A stretch of 64,000 nucleotides of DNA from Pedobacter westerhofensis. Its GTDB lineage: Bacteria; Bacteroidota; Bacteroidia; Sphingobacteriales; Sphingobacteriaceae. The notes beneath the pieces are model-generated. The model searched no databases, was not told the origin of the DNA, and worked only from the letters and a program-made list of their open reading frames with translations. The position numbers were made by a program, and so were the translations under genes. Location: the NCBI RefSeq assembly GCF_900182595.1, contig NZ_FXTN01000006.1, positions 1 through 64,000 on the forward strand, read 5' to 3'. Below, piece by piece: positions 42,389 through 51,400 of the stretch; position 1 is the first letter of the stretch, and the number at the start of each line of letters is the position of its first letter.

Positions 42389-43570
42389 TTAGTCGTCACT
42401 TTTGAGTTTGTTATTGAAATAATCATTACTCTGGGATTTACTTCCGCCCTTTAAACTCCGGGCACCGTCGCCTAAAGCATCAGCAACCATTCCGCCAGCT
42501 CCGGTAACTGTTCTGGTCGAAGTGCTTGCAGTGCCGACTACCAGCGAATTCACCTTGGACACAATTGAGTTTCCGCCACCTGCATGTACAACATAGTTTG
42601 CCACAGTGGGTACCGAGAAATAACCTATTATGCCAATGATCAGAAAGACCAAATACGTCGTATCAGTCGTACTAAAGAAGGTATCACCCTGCTGGTTCAC
42701 CTGAGAGATGTCATAGCGCAGCATGTTTTCCTGCACCTTTCCGATAATGCTCCCGAAGATATTGGCAATCGGCAGCCAGAGAAATACATTCACGTACCTG
42801 GCGATCCAAACCGTCAGGGTATGTTCAAAGCCATCAAAAACGGCAAAAGCTAAAACGAGCGGACCCAGGATGGCAAGGATGAGCAAATAAAATGTACGTA
42901 TGGTATTGATGCAAAGCGAAGCTGCCGCATAAACCACCTCTAAAACCTCGCTCATCCATTGTTTAATGGAGTTGCGAAAATTATAAGAAGCTTTGGCCAT
43001 CGCAAAATCTATCCCATGCGCCAGCCGGTCAAGCATTCCCTCATCCTGCCTGTTGGGGTCCTCCGGGTGGGCGTACTTATACCAGCGATCCGAATCCCCA
43101 TTTCCATCTTCACCAACATACATTTTGAACGGATCTGTTTTTTTAATCGCATTCTCCTTCTGTTTCAATAGTACCGCAATTGCCTGGTCAGAATTTTTCA
43201 CCATCGCCGAAGTAGCAGAAACAGTAGGCTCCAATACGCCATTCATCAGCGCAATTAAAGAGGGAAAGAGCAAAATTGCCAGCCCCAACGCAAAGGGGCG
43301 CATCAGCGGGTAAAAGTCTATAGCTTCCGCCTGAGCAATATTCTTCCACACCCGGGAACCAATATAAATCAAGGCCGCAAACCCAGCTAGTCCCCTGCCC
43401 ACACCGATCAAATTACTGCATAGCGGCAGCATCTCCTTGTACACCTGATCCAGTACCAGGTGCATGCTTTTCATCTCACCGGCCAGCCCCTGTGCAAAGG
43501 AAAGTACCGGAGAACAAACCAGCAGCACCATTGCAAAAGCGGCAACAAGCATTTTAAAAATTCTATTCAT
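42389..43570 (-). CDS. traJ: Conjugative transposon protein TraJ (VirB6-like)
   Basis: 393 aa. A signal-like N-terminus (residues 5-26) is followed by several membrane helices at about 60-80, 90-112, 205-260 and 300-325, with a cytoplasmic Ser/Gly-rich tail. The pattern FYLLILAILGPLVLAFAVFDGF and the WLPIANIFGSIIGKVQENML stretch are diagnostic of TraJ. It would be the inner-membrane channel component. The gene is followed by traK (11 bp gap) and preceded by the TraI-like triplet (9 bp gap). Confidence 0.9.
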   Translation of the reverse strand: MNRIFKMLVAAFAMVLLVCSPVLSFAQGLAGEMKSMHLVLDQVYKEMLPLCSNLIGVGRGLAGFAALIYIGSRVWKNIAQAEAIDFYPLMRPFALGLAILLFPSLIALMNGVLEPTVSATSAMVKNSDQAIAVLLKQKENAIKKTDPFKMYVGEDGNGDSDRWYKYAHPEDPNRQDEGMLDRLAHGIDFAMAKASYNFRNSIKQWMSEVLEVVYAAASLCINTIRTFYLLILAILGPLVLAFAVFDGFEHTLTVWIARYVNVFLWLPIANIFGSIIGKVQENMLRYDISQVNQQGDTFFSTTDTTYLVFLIIGIIGYFSVPTVANYVVHAGGGNSIVSKVNSLVVGTASTSTRTVTGAGGMVADALGDGARSLKGGSKSQSNDYFNNKLKSDD

Positions 43571-43579
43571 ACCATTCCA

Positions 43580-44233
43580 TTAAGGGTTAGACTTAAACAA
43601 TTCTTGCATACTGGAAACATCACGCTGTTCCAGCTCCCGCTGCCGCGCAATCTCCATTCCCTGCATATTAAAGTGCCGCAGAAACAGCAGCTTTTCCTGC
43701 ATATCTTCATCGATTTTATCAATAGCGGAAAGCCGCTCCTCATCTGACATGCGCAGCTCCCCGGCGGTAATCACCATCAGCAGGGATTCCAGATTCGACA
43801 AGCTTTGTTTATTCAGCTGAACGTAAACTGCAGCCAGGTAATCTATCTCTCTAGCATTGAACCGGTCGGAAGACTGAAACCTGGAAAGAGCAGACTTATA
43901 TTCTGAAAGAATCGTACCCTGAGCTGTGATAATATCCACAATCTTGTGGTACCGGCGAACCTCCGGGCTGACCGCCATTAGGCCATCAAGGAAAGTTCGG
44001 TGCAAAGAGAAACTGCCTTGGGAAACATCCCGCACTGCATTATATCCCGTACTGACGATCTGGTAGCCGGCTTTCATATCGCTCAGGATGCTTTTGAACT
44101 GGGTGAGCTTCTCCACATTTAAGAGCAATTGCTGCACTTCAGTGGATTGAGCAGTCGCCCGCATGCTTAGACCTGGAACCAACCAAAATAACCACACTGA
44201 AAAAGACAAAATGAAAAATCTATTGAATCTCAT
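43580..44233 (-). CDS. TraI-like (VirB5-like) conjugation protein, third copy
   Basis: 217 aa with a cleavable signal (residues 1-28, ending ATAQS) and a helical body: FKSILSDMKAGYQIVSTGYN, VRDVSQGSFSLHRTFLD, SLSNLESLLMVITAGELRMS. It is related to the two genes upstream by the shared helical pattern ending in (S/T)xxLxM(S/K)DxERL. Probably periplasmic, part of or assembled onto the pilus base. Overlaps the preceding copy by 14 bp. Confidence 0.8.
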   Translation of the reverse strand: MRFNRFFILSFSVWLFWLVPGLSMRATAQSTEVQQLLLNVEKLTQFKSILSDMKAGYQIVSTGYNAVRDVSQGSFSLHRTFLDGLMAVSPEVRRYHKIVDIITAQGTILSEYKSALSRFQSSDRFNAREIDYLAAVYVQLNKQSLSNLESLLMVITAGELRMSDEERLSAIDKIDEDMQEKLLFLRHFNMQGMEIARQRELEQRDVSSMQELFKSNP

Positions 44234-44864
44234 GCCACCTCCTGATCTGATTTATGGTCTGCTGCTCTCCTTCGCGTTGCCGAGTGAGCTGGTCAAGGTC
44301 ACCTGAAAAAGCAAGCGCAAAACCACGCTTATTCTCCATAGACGTGCGCAAAAGTTCAAGCCGCGCAAGTCGTTCATTGTCTTTCATGTCCAGCTTACCA
44401 GAAGTAATAATCAGCAGAAAATCCTCCAGTTCTACGGCGCATTCAGCAAGAAGATTCGCTTTCACTACTGAAACAAAAGCACGATTATCCGCATTCAGTC
44501 CGGAAGAGTCCCAACTTTTCAAGATAGAAATGACCTCAAAGCCACCGTTTAAAACCTGAGTTACCACCGCGCTTCCTTTGACAGAAGGGTTTACGGCTCC
44601 AAGAGCAGCGAAAAAATTCCGGTGCAAATTGAACTCCCCATTATTAATGTCTTTGACCGCATGAATACCCTTACCTACAATATCATACCCTTTCCTCGCA
44701 TACCCTATATACACTTGGAGCGCGGCAATCTGCTGAATGAGATATTTCTTCTGCGTTTTCTTTTGCTTAAATATCTCATCCCAGGTCTGAGCCGAAGCGC
44801 CACGCCCCGTTAGCACCAGTAAAACCACAAATGTCAGTGCCAACAGTTTTCTACTCAATCCCAT
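44220..44864 (-). CDS. TraI-like (VirB5-like) conjugation protein, second copy
   Basis: 214 aa, signal peptide to about residue 26 (GASAQ), then the same helical fold: YIGYARKGYDIVGKGIHAVK, INNGEFNLHRNFFAALGAV, LEDFLLIITSGKLDMKDNER. It is clearly homologous to the gene downstream and more distantly to the one upstream. Overlaps both neighbours by 14 bp, i.e. strictly co-translated. Confidence 0.8.
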   Translation of the reverse strand: MGLSRKLLALTFVVLLVLTGRGASAQTWDEIFKQKKTQKKYLIQQIAALQVYIGYARKGYDIVGKGIHAVKDINNGEFNLHRNFFAALGAVNPSVKGSAVVTQVLNGGFEVISILKSWDSSGLNADNRAFVSVVKANLLAECAVELEDFLLIITSGKLDMKDNERLARLELLRTSMENKRGFALAFSGDLDQLTRQREGEQQTINQIRRWHEIQ

Positions 44865-45591
44865 ACAACCTCCTCATTAAATTAAAATCCCCCGATTCCT
44901 TTGCCCTAGAAAGACTCACAGAAACCTGGCTGGAATTGAACTGTTTCAGATCCTGGTAATTCTCCTCCATGCGCTGGGAGACCTGGTTAATGATCTCCAG
45001 CCGCTTTGCATCACTCATCTGTACCTTAAAGGAATTTACCACCAATAGCAGCTGATCGATATTTTTAAGACTCGCATCCAAGATGCCTCTATGCACCTCC
45101 TCCATCAATTCCAGTTCATCAGGGCGGAAATGTTTATCCTTTGCGAAAAGATCTTTGGCCTGCCGGTATTCCGACAGAATATCCGCCTGCCTCTGGGTGA
45201 TGTCTTTAATCCGCTGGTAATAGGCGATAGCTGATTTTACCCTGGATAGCTCACCAAAGTATTTCCCGTATAGCTCTTTTTGCCTAGTCGTCCAGTCAGC
45301 GATCTCAGTTAGCTTTAGCTTTGATAAAGTATTTTCCAATACCTTTTGCGCATTTTGTAGCCAAATCGTTTCATTTTGTAAGCGCTGTACCCGAAGATCA
45401 ATAGCAGTAATCACTTTCTTTACCCCTGCTTTGATGACCTCAGCAATAGCGATCTGGGCATTTACGTGTTGGGTGGGCATTGAAACAAGAAGAACCACCA
45501 AGCTCAGCGGCATCACCACCATATATACTTTTGCCGAGCTCAGCCCCTGGCGAAATATACCCGCCCTTTGTTTTTTTATATTTTCTTTCAT
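44851..45591 (-). CDS. TraI-like (VirB5-like) conjugation protein, first copy
   Basis: 246 aa. N-terminal signal (residues about 20-45), then the coiled helical body typical of TraI-like proteins: IDLRVQRLQNETIWLQNAQK, VLENTLSKLKLTEIADWTTR, and LLLVVNSFKVQMSDAKRLEI. Of the three tandem genes this is the one closest to the usual TraI/DUF4141-like form in my memory. Located directly downstream of a small lipoprotein gene. Confidence 0.8.
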   Translation of the reverse strand: MKENIKKQRAGIFRQGLSSAKVYMVVMPLSLVVLLVSMPTQHVNAQIAIAEVIKAGVKKVITAIDLRVQRLQNETIWLQNAQKVLENTLSKLKLTEIADWTTRQKELYGKYFGELSRVKSAIAYYQRIKDITQRQADILSEYRQAKDLFAKDKHFRPDELELMEEVHRGILDASLKNIDQLLLVVNSFKVQMSDAKRLEIINQVSQRMEENYQDLKQFNSSQVSVSLSRAKESGDFNLMRRLYGIE

Positions 45592-45601
45592 GTTCTGCGG
45601 A

Positions 45602-46006
45602 TTAGGGTTCTAACACCTTTTGATATTCGCGCTTAACTAGCAGCAAACTTTTACCACCGGCAAAAAATCTGATCCGCTTATCTTCGCCCTCTATGGCAAG
45701 GATTGCAGTTTCAGCATCATACTTGCCGAAAAATTCCTGAACCTTGATTTCCTCAGGCTGCAGCTTTCCGCTCCTTATCTTCTGGAAACCCGATCTTCGA
45801 ATCACCCGGTAATCTTTCTCACCATCAACATTTAAAATCAGTAGCGTATCCTTAGAAATGCTGTATTCTCCGGACTCAGTGCTCACATAAGTTCCGGTAA
45901 CCTTATCGCCCGAACTTCGGTCGCAGGAGGCCAGTATTAGTACGGCAAGACATGCTAGAGCGCTCCCAGCGTCCAGTAGCCAAATTTTTATTTCTTTCAT
46001 CGTCAA
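45602..46006 (-). CDS. Small tra-cluster lipoprotein
   Basis: 134 aa; an ATG two codons in (46000) is an alternative start. A lipobox (LAVLILASCDRSS, Cys near residue 28) marks an exported lipoprotein. The remainder is a compact beta-barrel-like domain (TYVSTESGEYSISKDTLLIL...). It lies between traG and the first TraI-like gene, where Bacteroidetes tra clusters often carry a small lipoprotein. A VirB7-like structural role or entry exclusion is possible. Confidence 0.65.
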   Translation of the reverse strand: MTMKEIKIWLLDAGSALACLAVLILASCDRSSGDKVTGTYVSTESGEYSISKDTLLILNVDGEKDYRVIRRSGFQKIRSGKLQPEEIKVQEFFGKYDAETAILAIEGEDKRIRFFAGGKSLLLVKREYQKVLEP

Positions 46007-46011
46007 AACGT

Positions 46012-48486
46012 TTAAGGTGACGGAGCTTTCTTACGGCGAAGCTCCTCAGCCAGTACAGTAATACCTTTTTCCATGCTGCCGTACTTTTCAGCATATTCCA
46101 TGACCCGAAGTTTTTCACTTTCCTCAGTCGTGTAGGCTAAATATTCAGCAGCGGACAACTCATTGCGGTAAACGCTGAGCTTTTGCCCCCCCTGATCAAT
46201 AAAGACCTCCCGGTAAGTCTTCCCTTTTTCATTGGCCTTATTCACTGATAATAGGAGGGTTTTGGCTTTTTCAGAAAGTCCTAAAGTCTGCTGCAAACCG
46301 TCGAACTTGTTTATGAACTTGCGCATATCCAAAAGGATTTTGGTATCTGACAGATTGATCACCGTCTCCTTGATGATTGGGGAAGAAATCAAATCATCTA
46401 CCTCCTGGGTTATCAGCGCAGCGATCCCATTGAACTTTCGGACCGTTTTATATAAATACTTGATAAAATGGCTCATGCCTGTTTTGGCTATGGCGATCCA
46501 GGCCTCATCAATAGTTAAGATCTTGCGCTGCCCTTTGAGCTTACGCATCTTGGAAATAAACATTTCCATAATAATGATCGTCACTACCGGAAAGAGCACC
46601 TCATGCGAGCGGATATTGTCGAGTTCAAAGACAATAAAACGTTCATTCAATAAATCAAGGTTCTGTGTGGCATTCAGTAAATAGTCAAACTCGCCACCTT
46701 TGTAATAAGGATTCAGCACATAAAGCAGGTTGCTAAGATCAAAGTCCTTTTCTTTCACCTTACCATTTTCCATCACCTGCGTATATTCCAGCATTAGAAA
46801 ATCATAAAAAGAATTAAAGCCAGGGAAAACAGCAGGTTTTTTAGCTAGATGTTCATAATACATAGTAATGGCACCCGATACCGCTACATACTCGGAGCGG
46901 CTGAAATGATCACCATCCCTTTTCCAAAGCGCCAGCAGCAAAGTTTTCAGACTTTCCTTCTTCTCAATATCCAGCGAATCTCCGGGAGCAAGATAAAACG
47001 GATTGAATTTGATCGGGTTCTCCTCAGTGTAAGTAAAGTAATACCCGCCAACTAACTCACAAAGCCCCTTGTAGCTGCCACCGATATCAATGGTGACGCA
47101 GTGCGTACCCTGGTCATAAAGCGTACGGAGCATATGGTTACAAGCCATCGACTTTCCAGCACCACTACCACCGCAAATAAACAGGTTTCGATTGGTCACC
47201 AGCCCAGAATCCATTGGCTGATCAAACAGGTCTATATAGACCGGCCTGCCAGAATTCCGGTCACCAAAACGGATACCCTTTCCGTCGGATTTGGCATTAC
47301 TTTCCATATTTAAAAAACAACTTGCCTGTTCAACGAACGTATCAAAAGTATCATTGAGCGGAAAATCGGCAGCATTTCCAGGAATGCCTGCCCACCAGAT
47401 TTGAGCCGCTCCATCAGTTTCCTGTTTGGCAACCGCATCCATACTTGCCATCGCAGAACTGACCTTATTACGGATCTCCTGCAATTCAGCCCTGTCACTT
47501 GTCCAGGCCATCACATTGAAATGCGCCTTGATGGGGAGCCTTCCCTCTGCCACTGCCTCATTTAAAAAATCATTAACCGCATCACGGCTCACTGCGTTTT
47601 CACGGGAATAAGCCGACAGCGAATGCAGGCGCAGCTTTTTAGCTTCCAAGCCTTTGATCGTCTTTTGCGGATCACCAATGAAAAAATACTGGTTATATTG
47701 GTGATTACAGTCCAGCAGTAACCCTAAATGTGCCGCAAAACCCAAACTGAATTTTGATTTATCGGTACTATACTTGTCGTAATTGACCCGGCTGCCACAT
47801 AGTGAAGGCAGGTCTTCCACATCAGCCAGTGAAAATAGCTGGCAGTAGTTTTCTCCAATTCTAATCTCTTCTTTTAAATGCACGTCTCTCAGCAGTGGAC
47901 GTTCACCAGCAGGAATCAGCGAACAATAGGATTCGATGATCCCGGTTTTACCCGTAGTTCCGGCAAGTTCATCATCAGATAACTGGCGTAAAGAAACAAG
48001 ACCACTATCAGAAAGTATCCGCTCAAAACCGCCGACCTTCTCCATAAAATCTGCGAACAATGAAGGAATAGTCGTTTGCCTGGGCGCGATACTTTTACGC
48101 ATCAGCCCCGAATAACCACTTGTCGCAGCTCTTCTACCGTCAGGCTTTTTGGTGATCATCAAATAGCAGGTATGTTCCAGAAAAACACGCCCGTCAAAAG
48201 CTTTCTCACCCGCCAGCGTTAAAAAAGTTTGCGACCCATCAACATTGGCCTGGTGCCGGGTCCTTATAAAGGTATCCTGCTTGTGGACCACAGTATCAAA
48301 AGGCAAAGTTTTTAAAGCCTTTACCCAGGTATGGTGCGCAGCCTCATACTCCGCAGATCCAAGCGTGAAAATATCCGCGTGATCGACCTTGAACACTACC
48401 GTCAAATCTCCCTGCATCGAAACAATACAGCCATGCTCTAGGTTATAGATCGGGAATACCTTGCTAAAATCTATCGGCTTTGACAT
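46012..48486 (-). CDS. traG: Conjugation ATPase TraG (VirB4-like)
   Basis: 824 aa from the ATG at 48486 (MSKPIDFSKVFPIYNLEHG); an in-frame start 15 codons up is less likely because of the overlap with traF. Walker A ICGGSGAGKSMAC near residue 440, Walker B ILTIDEAWIAI near 660, and the sensor/arginine region AALITQEVDDLI. N-terminal VirB4 part present. Energises assembly of the mating apparatus at the inner membrane. Intact and full-length. It overlaps the upstream traF-like gene by 16 bp. Confidence 0.92.
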   Translation of the reverse strand: MSKPIDFSKVFPIYNLEHGCIVSMQGDLTVVFKVDHADIFTLGSAEYEAAHHTWVKALKTLPFDTVVHKQDTFIRTRHQANVDGSQTFLTLAGEKAFDGRVFLEHTCYLMITKKPDGRRAATSGYSGLMRKSIAPRQTTIPSLFADFMEKVGGFERILSDSGLVSLRQLSDDELAGTTGKTGIIESYCSLIPAGERPLLRDVHLKEEIRIGENYCQLFSLADVEDLPSLCGSRVNYDKYSTDKSKFSLGFAAHLGLLLDCNHQYNQYFFIGDPQKTIKGLEAKKLRLHSLSAYSRENAVSRDAVNDFLNEAVAEGRLPIKAHFNVMAWTSDRAELQEIRNKVSSAMASMDAVAKQETDGAAQIWWAGIPGNAADFPLNDTFDTFVEQASCFLNMESNAKSDGKGIRFGDRNSGRPVYIDLFDQPMDSGLVTNRNLFICGGSGAGKSMACNHMLRTLYDQGTHCVTIDIGGSYKGLCELVGGYYFTYTEENPIKFNPFYLAPGDSLDIEKKESLKTLLLALWKRDGDHFSRSEYVAVSGAITMYYEHLAKKPAVFPGFNSFYDFLMLEYTQVMENGKVKEKDFDLSNLLYVLNPYYKGGEFDYLLNATQNLDLLNERFIVFELDNIRSHEVLFPVVTIIIMEMFISKMRKLKGQRKILTIDEAWIAIAKTGMSHFIKYLYKTVRKFNGIAALITQEVDDLISSPIIKETVINLSDTKILLDMRKFINKFDGLQQTLGLSEKAKTLLLSVNKANEKGKTYREVFIDQGGQKLSVYRNELSAAEYLAYTTEESEKLRVMEYAEKYGSMEKGITVLAEELRRKKAPSP

Positions 48487-48806
48487 ACGCTTGAATTTAA
48501 ATTGGTAAATAAACTGCGGCGTCGCGAACAAAGCGCAGCAGGAATAATGCGTTTTGCATTGCTCTTTAGCAGCCCATACTGCCCATATTTATGACTCATA
48601 CGGATCACAGTCATAAAAAGTGCAATCCCTAAGACCCCAATGACAACGATACACAGATATAAGCTTAGCCCGCAGAGATACAGCGCAGCAAAGAGCAGGA
48701 GCAAACCGACTAGACCAGCAGCTAAAAAGCCGATGTACTGTGCTTTTAGTCCGCGAAATTCGATTGCACGACCCACACCTTTATTGATCTGATAAACGCT
48801 GCTCAT
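48471..48806 (-). CDS. TraF-like (DUF4133, VirB3-like) inner-membrane protein
   Basis: 111 aa with a short N-terminal polar segment (VYQINKGVGRAIEFRGLKAQ, the family signature) and two membrane helices (about 25-48 and 50-68). The C-terminus is basic. In Bacteroidetes tra operons this DUF4133 gene always precedes the VirB4 ATPase, as here. It overlaps traG by 16 bp and the TraE-type gene by 4 bp. Confidence 0.85.
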   Translation of the reverse strand: MSSVYQINKGVGRAIEFRGLKAQYIGFLAAGLVGLLLLFAALYLCGLSLYLCIVVIGVLGIALFMTVIRMSHKYGQYGLLKSNAKRIIPAALCSRRRSLFTNLNSSVCQSR

Positions 48807-49630
48807 ATTCCAAAGAAAGATTTAAGGACCGTAGCCACCACCACAAGAAAAATACAACTCCCAAACCAAGCAGTCGCCACCTTCGTGGTATCCGGTTCCC
48901 CCGCATTCCACTTGGAATAGACCTTCACTGCACCCACCAAGCCCATAATGGCACCAATCGCATACATCAGCGAAGTCCCGGTATCAAAGTATCCCTTGAC
49001 CTTATTGGTCGCCTCACTGATCCCCTGATTCCCATCCTGCGCCTGGGCAACCTGCAGCATAAAAGCAAATACCGCAGCGCCCGCCGCAATGATTTTACCC
49101 GGAAAGGCAGGAAGCTTTACAGCAAACAAGTTCTCCAGCTCTTCAGTGCTGATTTCCCAATCCAGCTTCTCCCCGCACTCCAGGGAAATGTGTTCCAATA
49201 CCTGCGGGCGGAGTTTGGATTGAAAAACCTCGCTGTAAGCTTCACCAATTTCGAGCAAGGACTTAGTCAATTTTCCCTTGTCCCATGATTTTTCTTTTGC
49301 CAGCGAGATGGTAAAGTTAAACTCTTCCATACAATCAGCCAGATCGTCCTGTACCAATTGATCGCGATCAGGATCCCTTCCAAAATCAAGCTCATCGAAA
49401 CTCACACTGCTCACCCCCTCTTCAGGTAAAGCTTTACCCAAAACACCGGGAACTTCCTTTTCCGCAGCAATCAAATTTCGATTTTTGATTTTGCCAGCCT
49501 TACCCACAACAGCAGTTAAAAGCGCCCTCATCTCCTGCCTATAATACAGCAGTAAAACAACCGCATAGTAAATCACCAGGGAAAGCACCGTCATGATGCC
49601 ATACTGCAACCAGCTAAAATTTGAAAACAT
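48803..49630 (-). CDS. TraE-like (DUF4134) pilin-type protein with N-terminal extension
   Basis: 275 aa. Residues about 180-275 are a DUF4134/TraE domain: an internal signal-like helix (IIAAGAAVFAFMLQVAQAQ), then SEATNKVKGYFDTGTSLMYA and two more membrane helices ending VVATVLKSFFGI. Ahead of it is a 175-residue extension with its own membrane anchor (residues 8-30) and an acidic helical domain. Stand-alone TraE proteins are about 100 aa, so this is a fusion or a processed precursor. First gene of the tra operon proper. Confidence 0.8.
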   Translation of the reverse strand: MFSNFSWLQYGIMTVLSLVIYYAVVLLLYYRQEMRALLTAVVGKAGKIKNRNLIAAEKEVPGVLGKALPEEGVSSVSFDELDFGRDPDRDQLVQDDLADCMEEFNFTISLAKEKSWDKGKLTKSLLEIGEAYSEVFQSKLRPQVLEHISLECGEKLDWEISTEELENLFAVKLPAFPGKIIAAGAAVFAFMLQVAQAQDGNQGISEATNKVKGYFDTGTSLMYAIGAIMGLVGAVKVYSKWNAGEPDTTKVATAWFGSCIFLVVVATVLKSFFGI

Positions 49631-49781
49631 AAGCCTTTGTCTTTAAGCCGCCTGCACCATTGCCGGCGGCGAAACAAAGGTTGCCGGATCGGGAATTTTT
49701 CATTCCCAACAGGGGACTGTATGGGGTGAGAAGACATCATCCCAGCCCCAAAACATTTTGATTCAGCGAGAGACAGGACCG

Positions 49782-50642
49782 TTAGTAACCTGGCGGCTTA
49801 TATCTCAAATCTTCCTCCACCCGCTGCTGAATCGCCATCCCCATGGAATCAATAAATTTAGAAGGACTGCTGACTTTACGTTCCCGGATCTCTCCGAAAG
49901 TATGATGCACATCCCTAATCTTCACACTGAACATCCGCTCAAAGGCCGCCACAATCTCAGAAATCTGCGCGTTGCCATGATTGAGCTGCCCGGTATAATA
50001 CAACCCATAAACCAGCTCACCTAGGTTCACAATCTTGCCCGTCCACTTGACCCCCGAATCAGGAGCCGACAGATCAGCCGCCACAGCAGTACCAGTCAAC
50101 ACAGCAATCTGCTTCAAAATCAGCTGCTGCATCTGCTCAAAAGCGATGAACTTAGCAAACATATAATCCATAGACGTAGAAAATAGCGGATCTGGATCCG
50201 GCATTTCGGGAATAATCAGAGAAGACATCTCGGCTCCCCTGATAAAATAAAGCTCATCCAACTCTACCGCCCCCGAGCGGTAATATTGGTATAAAAAAGC
50301 ATACTGCTGAAAAAAGCGGCGCAGCTGCCTGAGCTCATCCTCAAAGTAAGCGCGCAGCATTTCAGTGGTTCCAACCGGCTTGTTCATTTCCAGATTATAC
50401 CGCTCAAAGGCAAGGATTTTCTGGGCATAGAACTTAGGCTTAATGACCTTAAAGAAATGGATCTCCGCTGAAGGAGAATCAAAGTCATCAGCCAGAGTAA
50501 GCTGACGAAGTTCAATAAGGGAATTCCGGACAACCGCTAACGCATCTGCCAGATTTTTGACCTGTCCGGTATCACTGGCCCTTAGCACATCCAGTTCAGC
50601 GGTAAACTTCACATAGAGATTTTCAAAGATTTCATGATTCAT
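49782..50642 (-). CDS. rteC: RteC-type regulator of conjugative element excision
   Basis: 286 aa from the ATG at 50642 (MNHEIFENLY). It matches the RteC pattern: long helical N-terminal two-thirds (IELRQL, RAYFEDELRQLRRFFQQYAF, FIAFEQMQQLILKQ), then a C-terminal winged-helix-like part (SEIVAAFERMFSVKIRDVHH, FGEIRERKVSSPSKFIDSM, AIQQRVEEDLRYKP). RteC proteins in Bacteroides CTnDOT-like elements promote expression of excision genes. It is 150 bp upstream of the tra operon on the same strand. Full-length. Confidence 0.85.
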   Translation of the reverse strand: MNHEIFENLYVKFTAELDVLRASDTGQVKNLADALAVVRNSLIELRQLTLADDFDSPSAEIHFFKVIKPKFYAQKILAFERYNLEMNKPVGTTEMLRAYFEDELRQLRRFFQQYAFLYQYYRSGAVELDELYFIRGAEMSSLIIPEMPDPDPLFSTSMDYMFAKFIAFEQMQQLILKQIAVLTGTAVAADLSAPDSGVKWTGKIVNLGELVYGLYYTGQLNHGNAQISEIVAAFERMFSVKIRDVHHTFGEIRERKVSSPSKFIDSMGMAIQQRVEEDLRYKPPGY

Positions 50643-50975
50643 AGCAACGATTAAAATAAACCCCACAGTCACCCGTTCACTGGCTTTTTATTAATTCACA
50701 ACTGTTAGAGAAAAGTAGAATCTATCCATAAGCACATTGTTTTGGTGAGGCCAAAGTGCTAACACGAGATCAAAAAAATGTAAGGAAATACCCCTATTTT
50801 AAAAAGTACGGGAAAACCCTTACCCTCCATAGAGACAAAATGTGGTAATTGATGCGCGAGAACGCTAAATTATAATTGGATAACTCGACCTTGGTGATGG
50901 GTAATCAAATAAGAAGATTGAGATTTTACAAGAAGGCCTTCAAATTAGTCTTTTTTCAAAAGTAAAATGGATACG
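50643..50975. other. Intergenic spacer upstream of rteC
   Basis: 333 bp of AT-rich DNA between the XRE gene and rteC. No open frame, no strong inverted repeat and no clear TAnnTTTG box was found. It should contain the rteC promoter. Confidence 0.4.
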
Positions 50976-51218
50976 TTACTGAGATTTTTCTTCCCAATCT
51001 ACATCTAGTAGATCTTTAGGAGCGACCCCTAAACCTTTGGCAAGATCAATAATTGTTAATAGAGTGGGATTAATTTTTCCATCAACATAGCGCTTTATGT
51101 CACTATGTTCAACATTACAATTGGCAGCTATTTTACGATAAGAAAGTCCACTTTTCTTTTTCAATACTAATAGCTTTTCCCCAAACTTATTTAAGTATCG
51201 CTCTTCCTTCTCGTCCAT
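50976..51218 (-). CDS. XRE-family regulator at the edge of the ICE
   Basis: 80 aa, nearly all HTH_3: KFGEKLLVLKKKSGLSYRKI, AANCNVEHSDIKRYVDGKIN, PTLLTIIDLAKGLGV. It reads left, like the ICE genes. A perfect 9-bp inverted repeat about 45 bp upstream (51261-51280) fits an autoregulatory operator. It probably represses the element's own transfer or excision genes. Confidence 0.85.
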   Translation of the reverse strand: MDEKEERYLNKFGEKLLVLKKKSGLSYRKIAANCNVEHSDIKRYVDGKINPTLLTIIDLAKGLGVAPKDLLDVDWEEKSQ

Positions 51219-51260
51219 TCTTTTGTTTAAACGAAAGGTCAGCGAAAAGGTTAAAAATTT

Positions 51261-51280
51261 TGTTGTGTTTTAACACAACA
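51261..51280. promoter_or_regulatory. Perfect inverted repeat, candidate operator of the XRE gene
   Basis: TGTTGTGTT (51261-51269) and AACACAACA (51272-51280) are perfect reverse complements separated by TT, about 43 bp upstream of the XRE start codon. Such symmetrical 20-bp sites are typical of XRE-type dimers. Confidence 0.55.
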
Positions 51281-51400
51281 TTTCGTACATTAGATAAATT
51301 GAAAATTTAAAAATGAATTGATAGATTTGTAGCATCATATCGAATATAATTTATGGTGCTCACACGAACCTCAAATCCGCACAAAGCTTAGGAACTTTAA

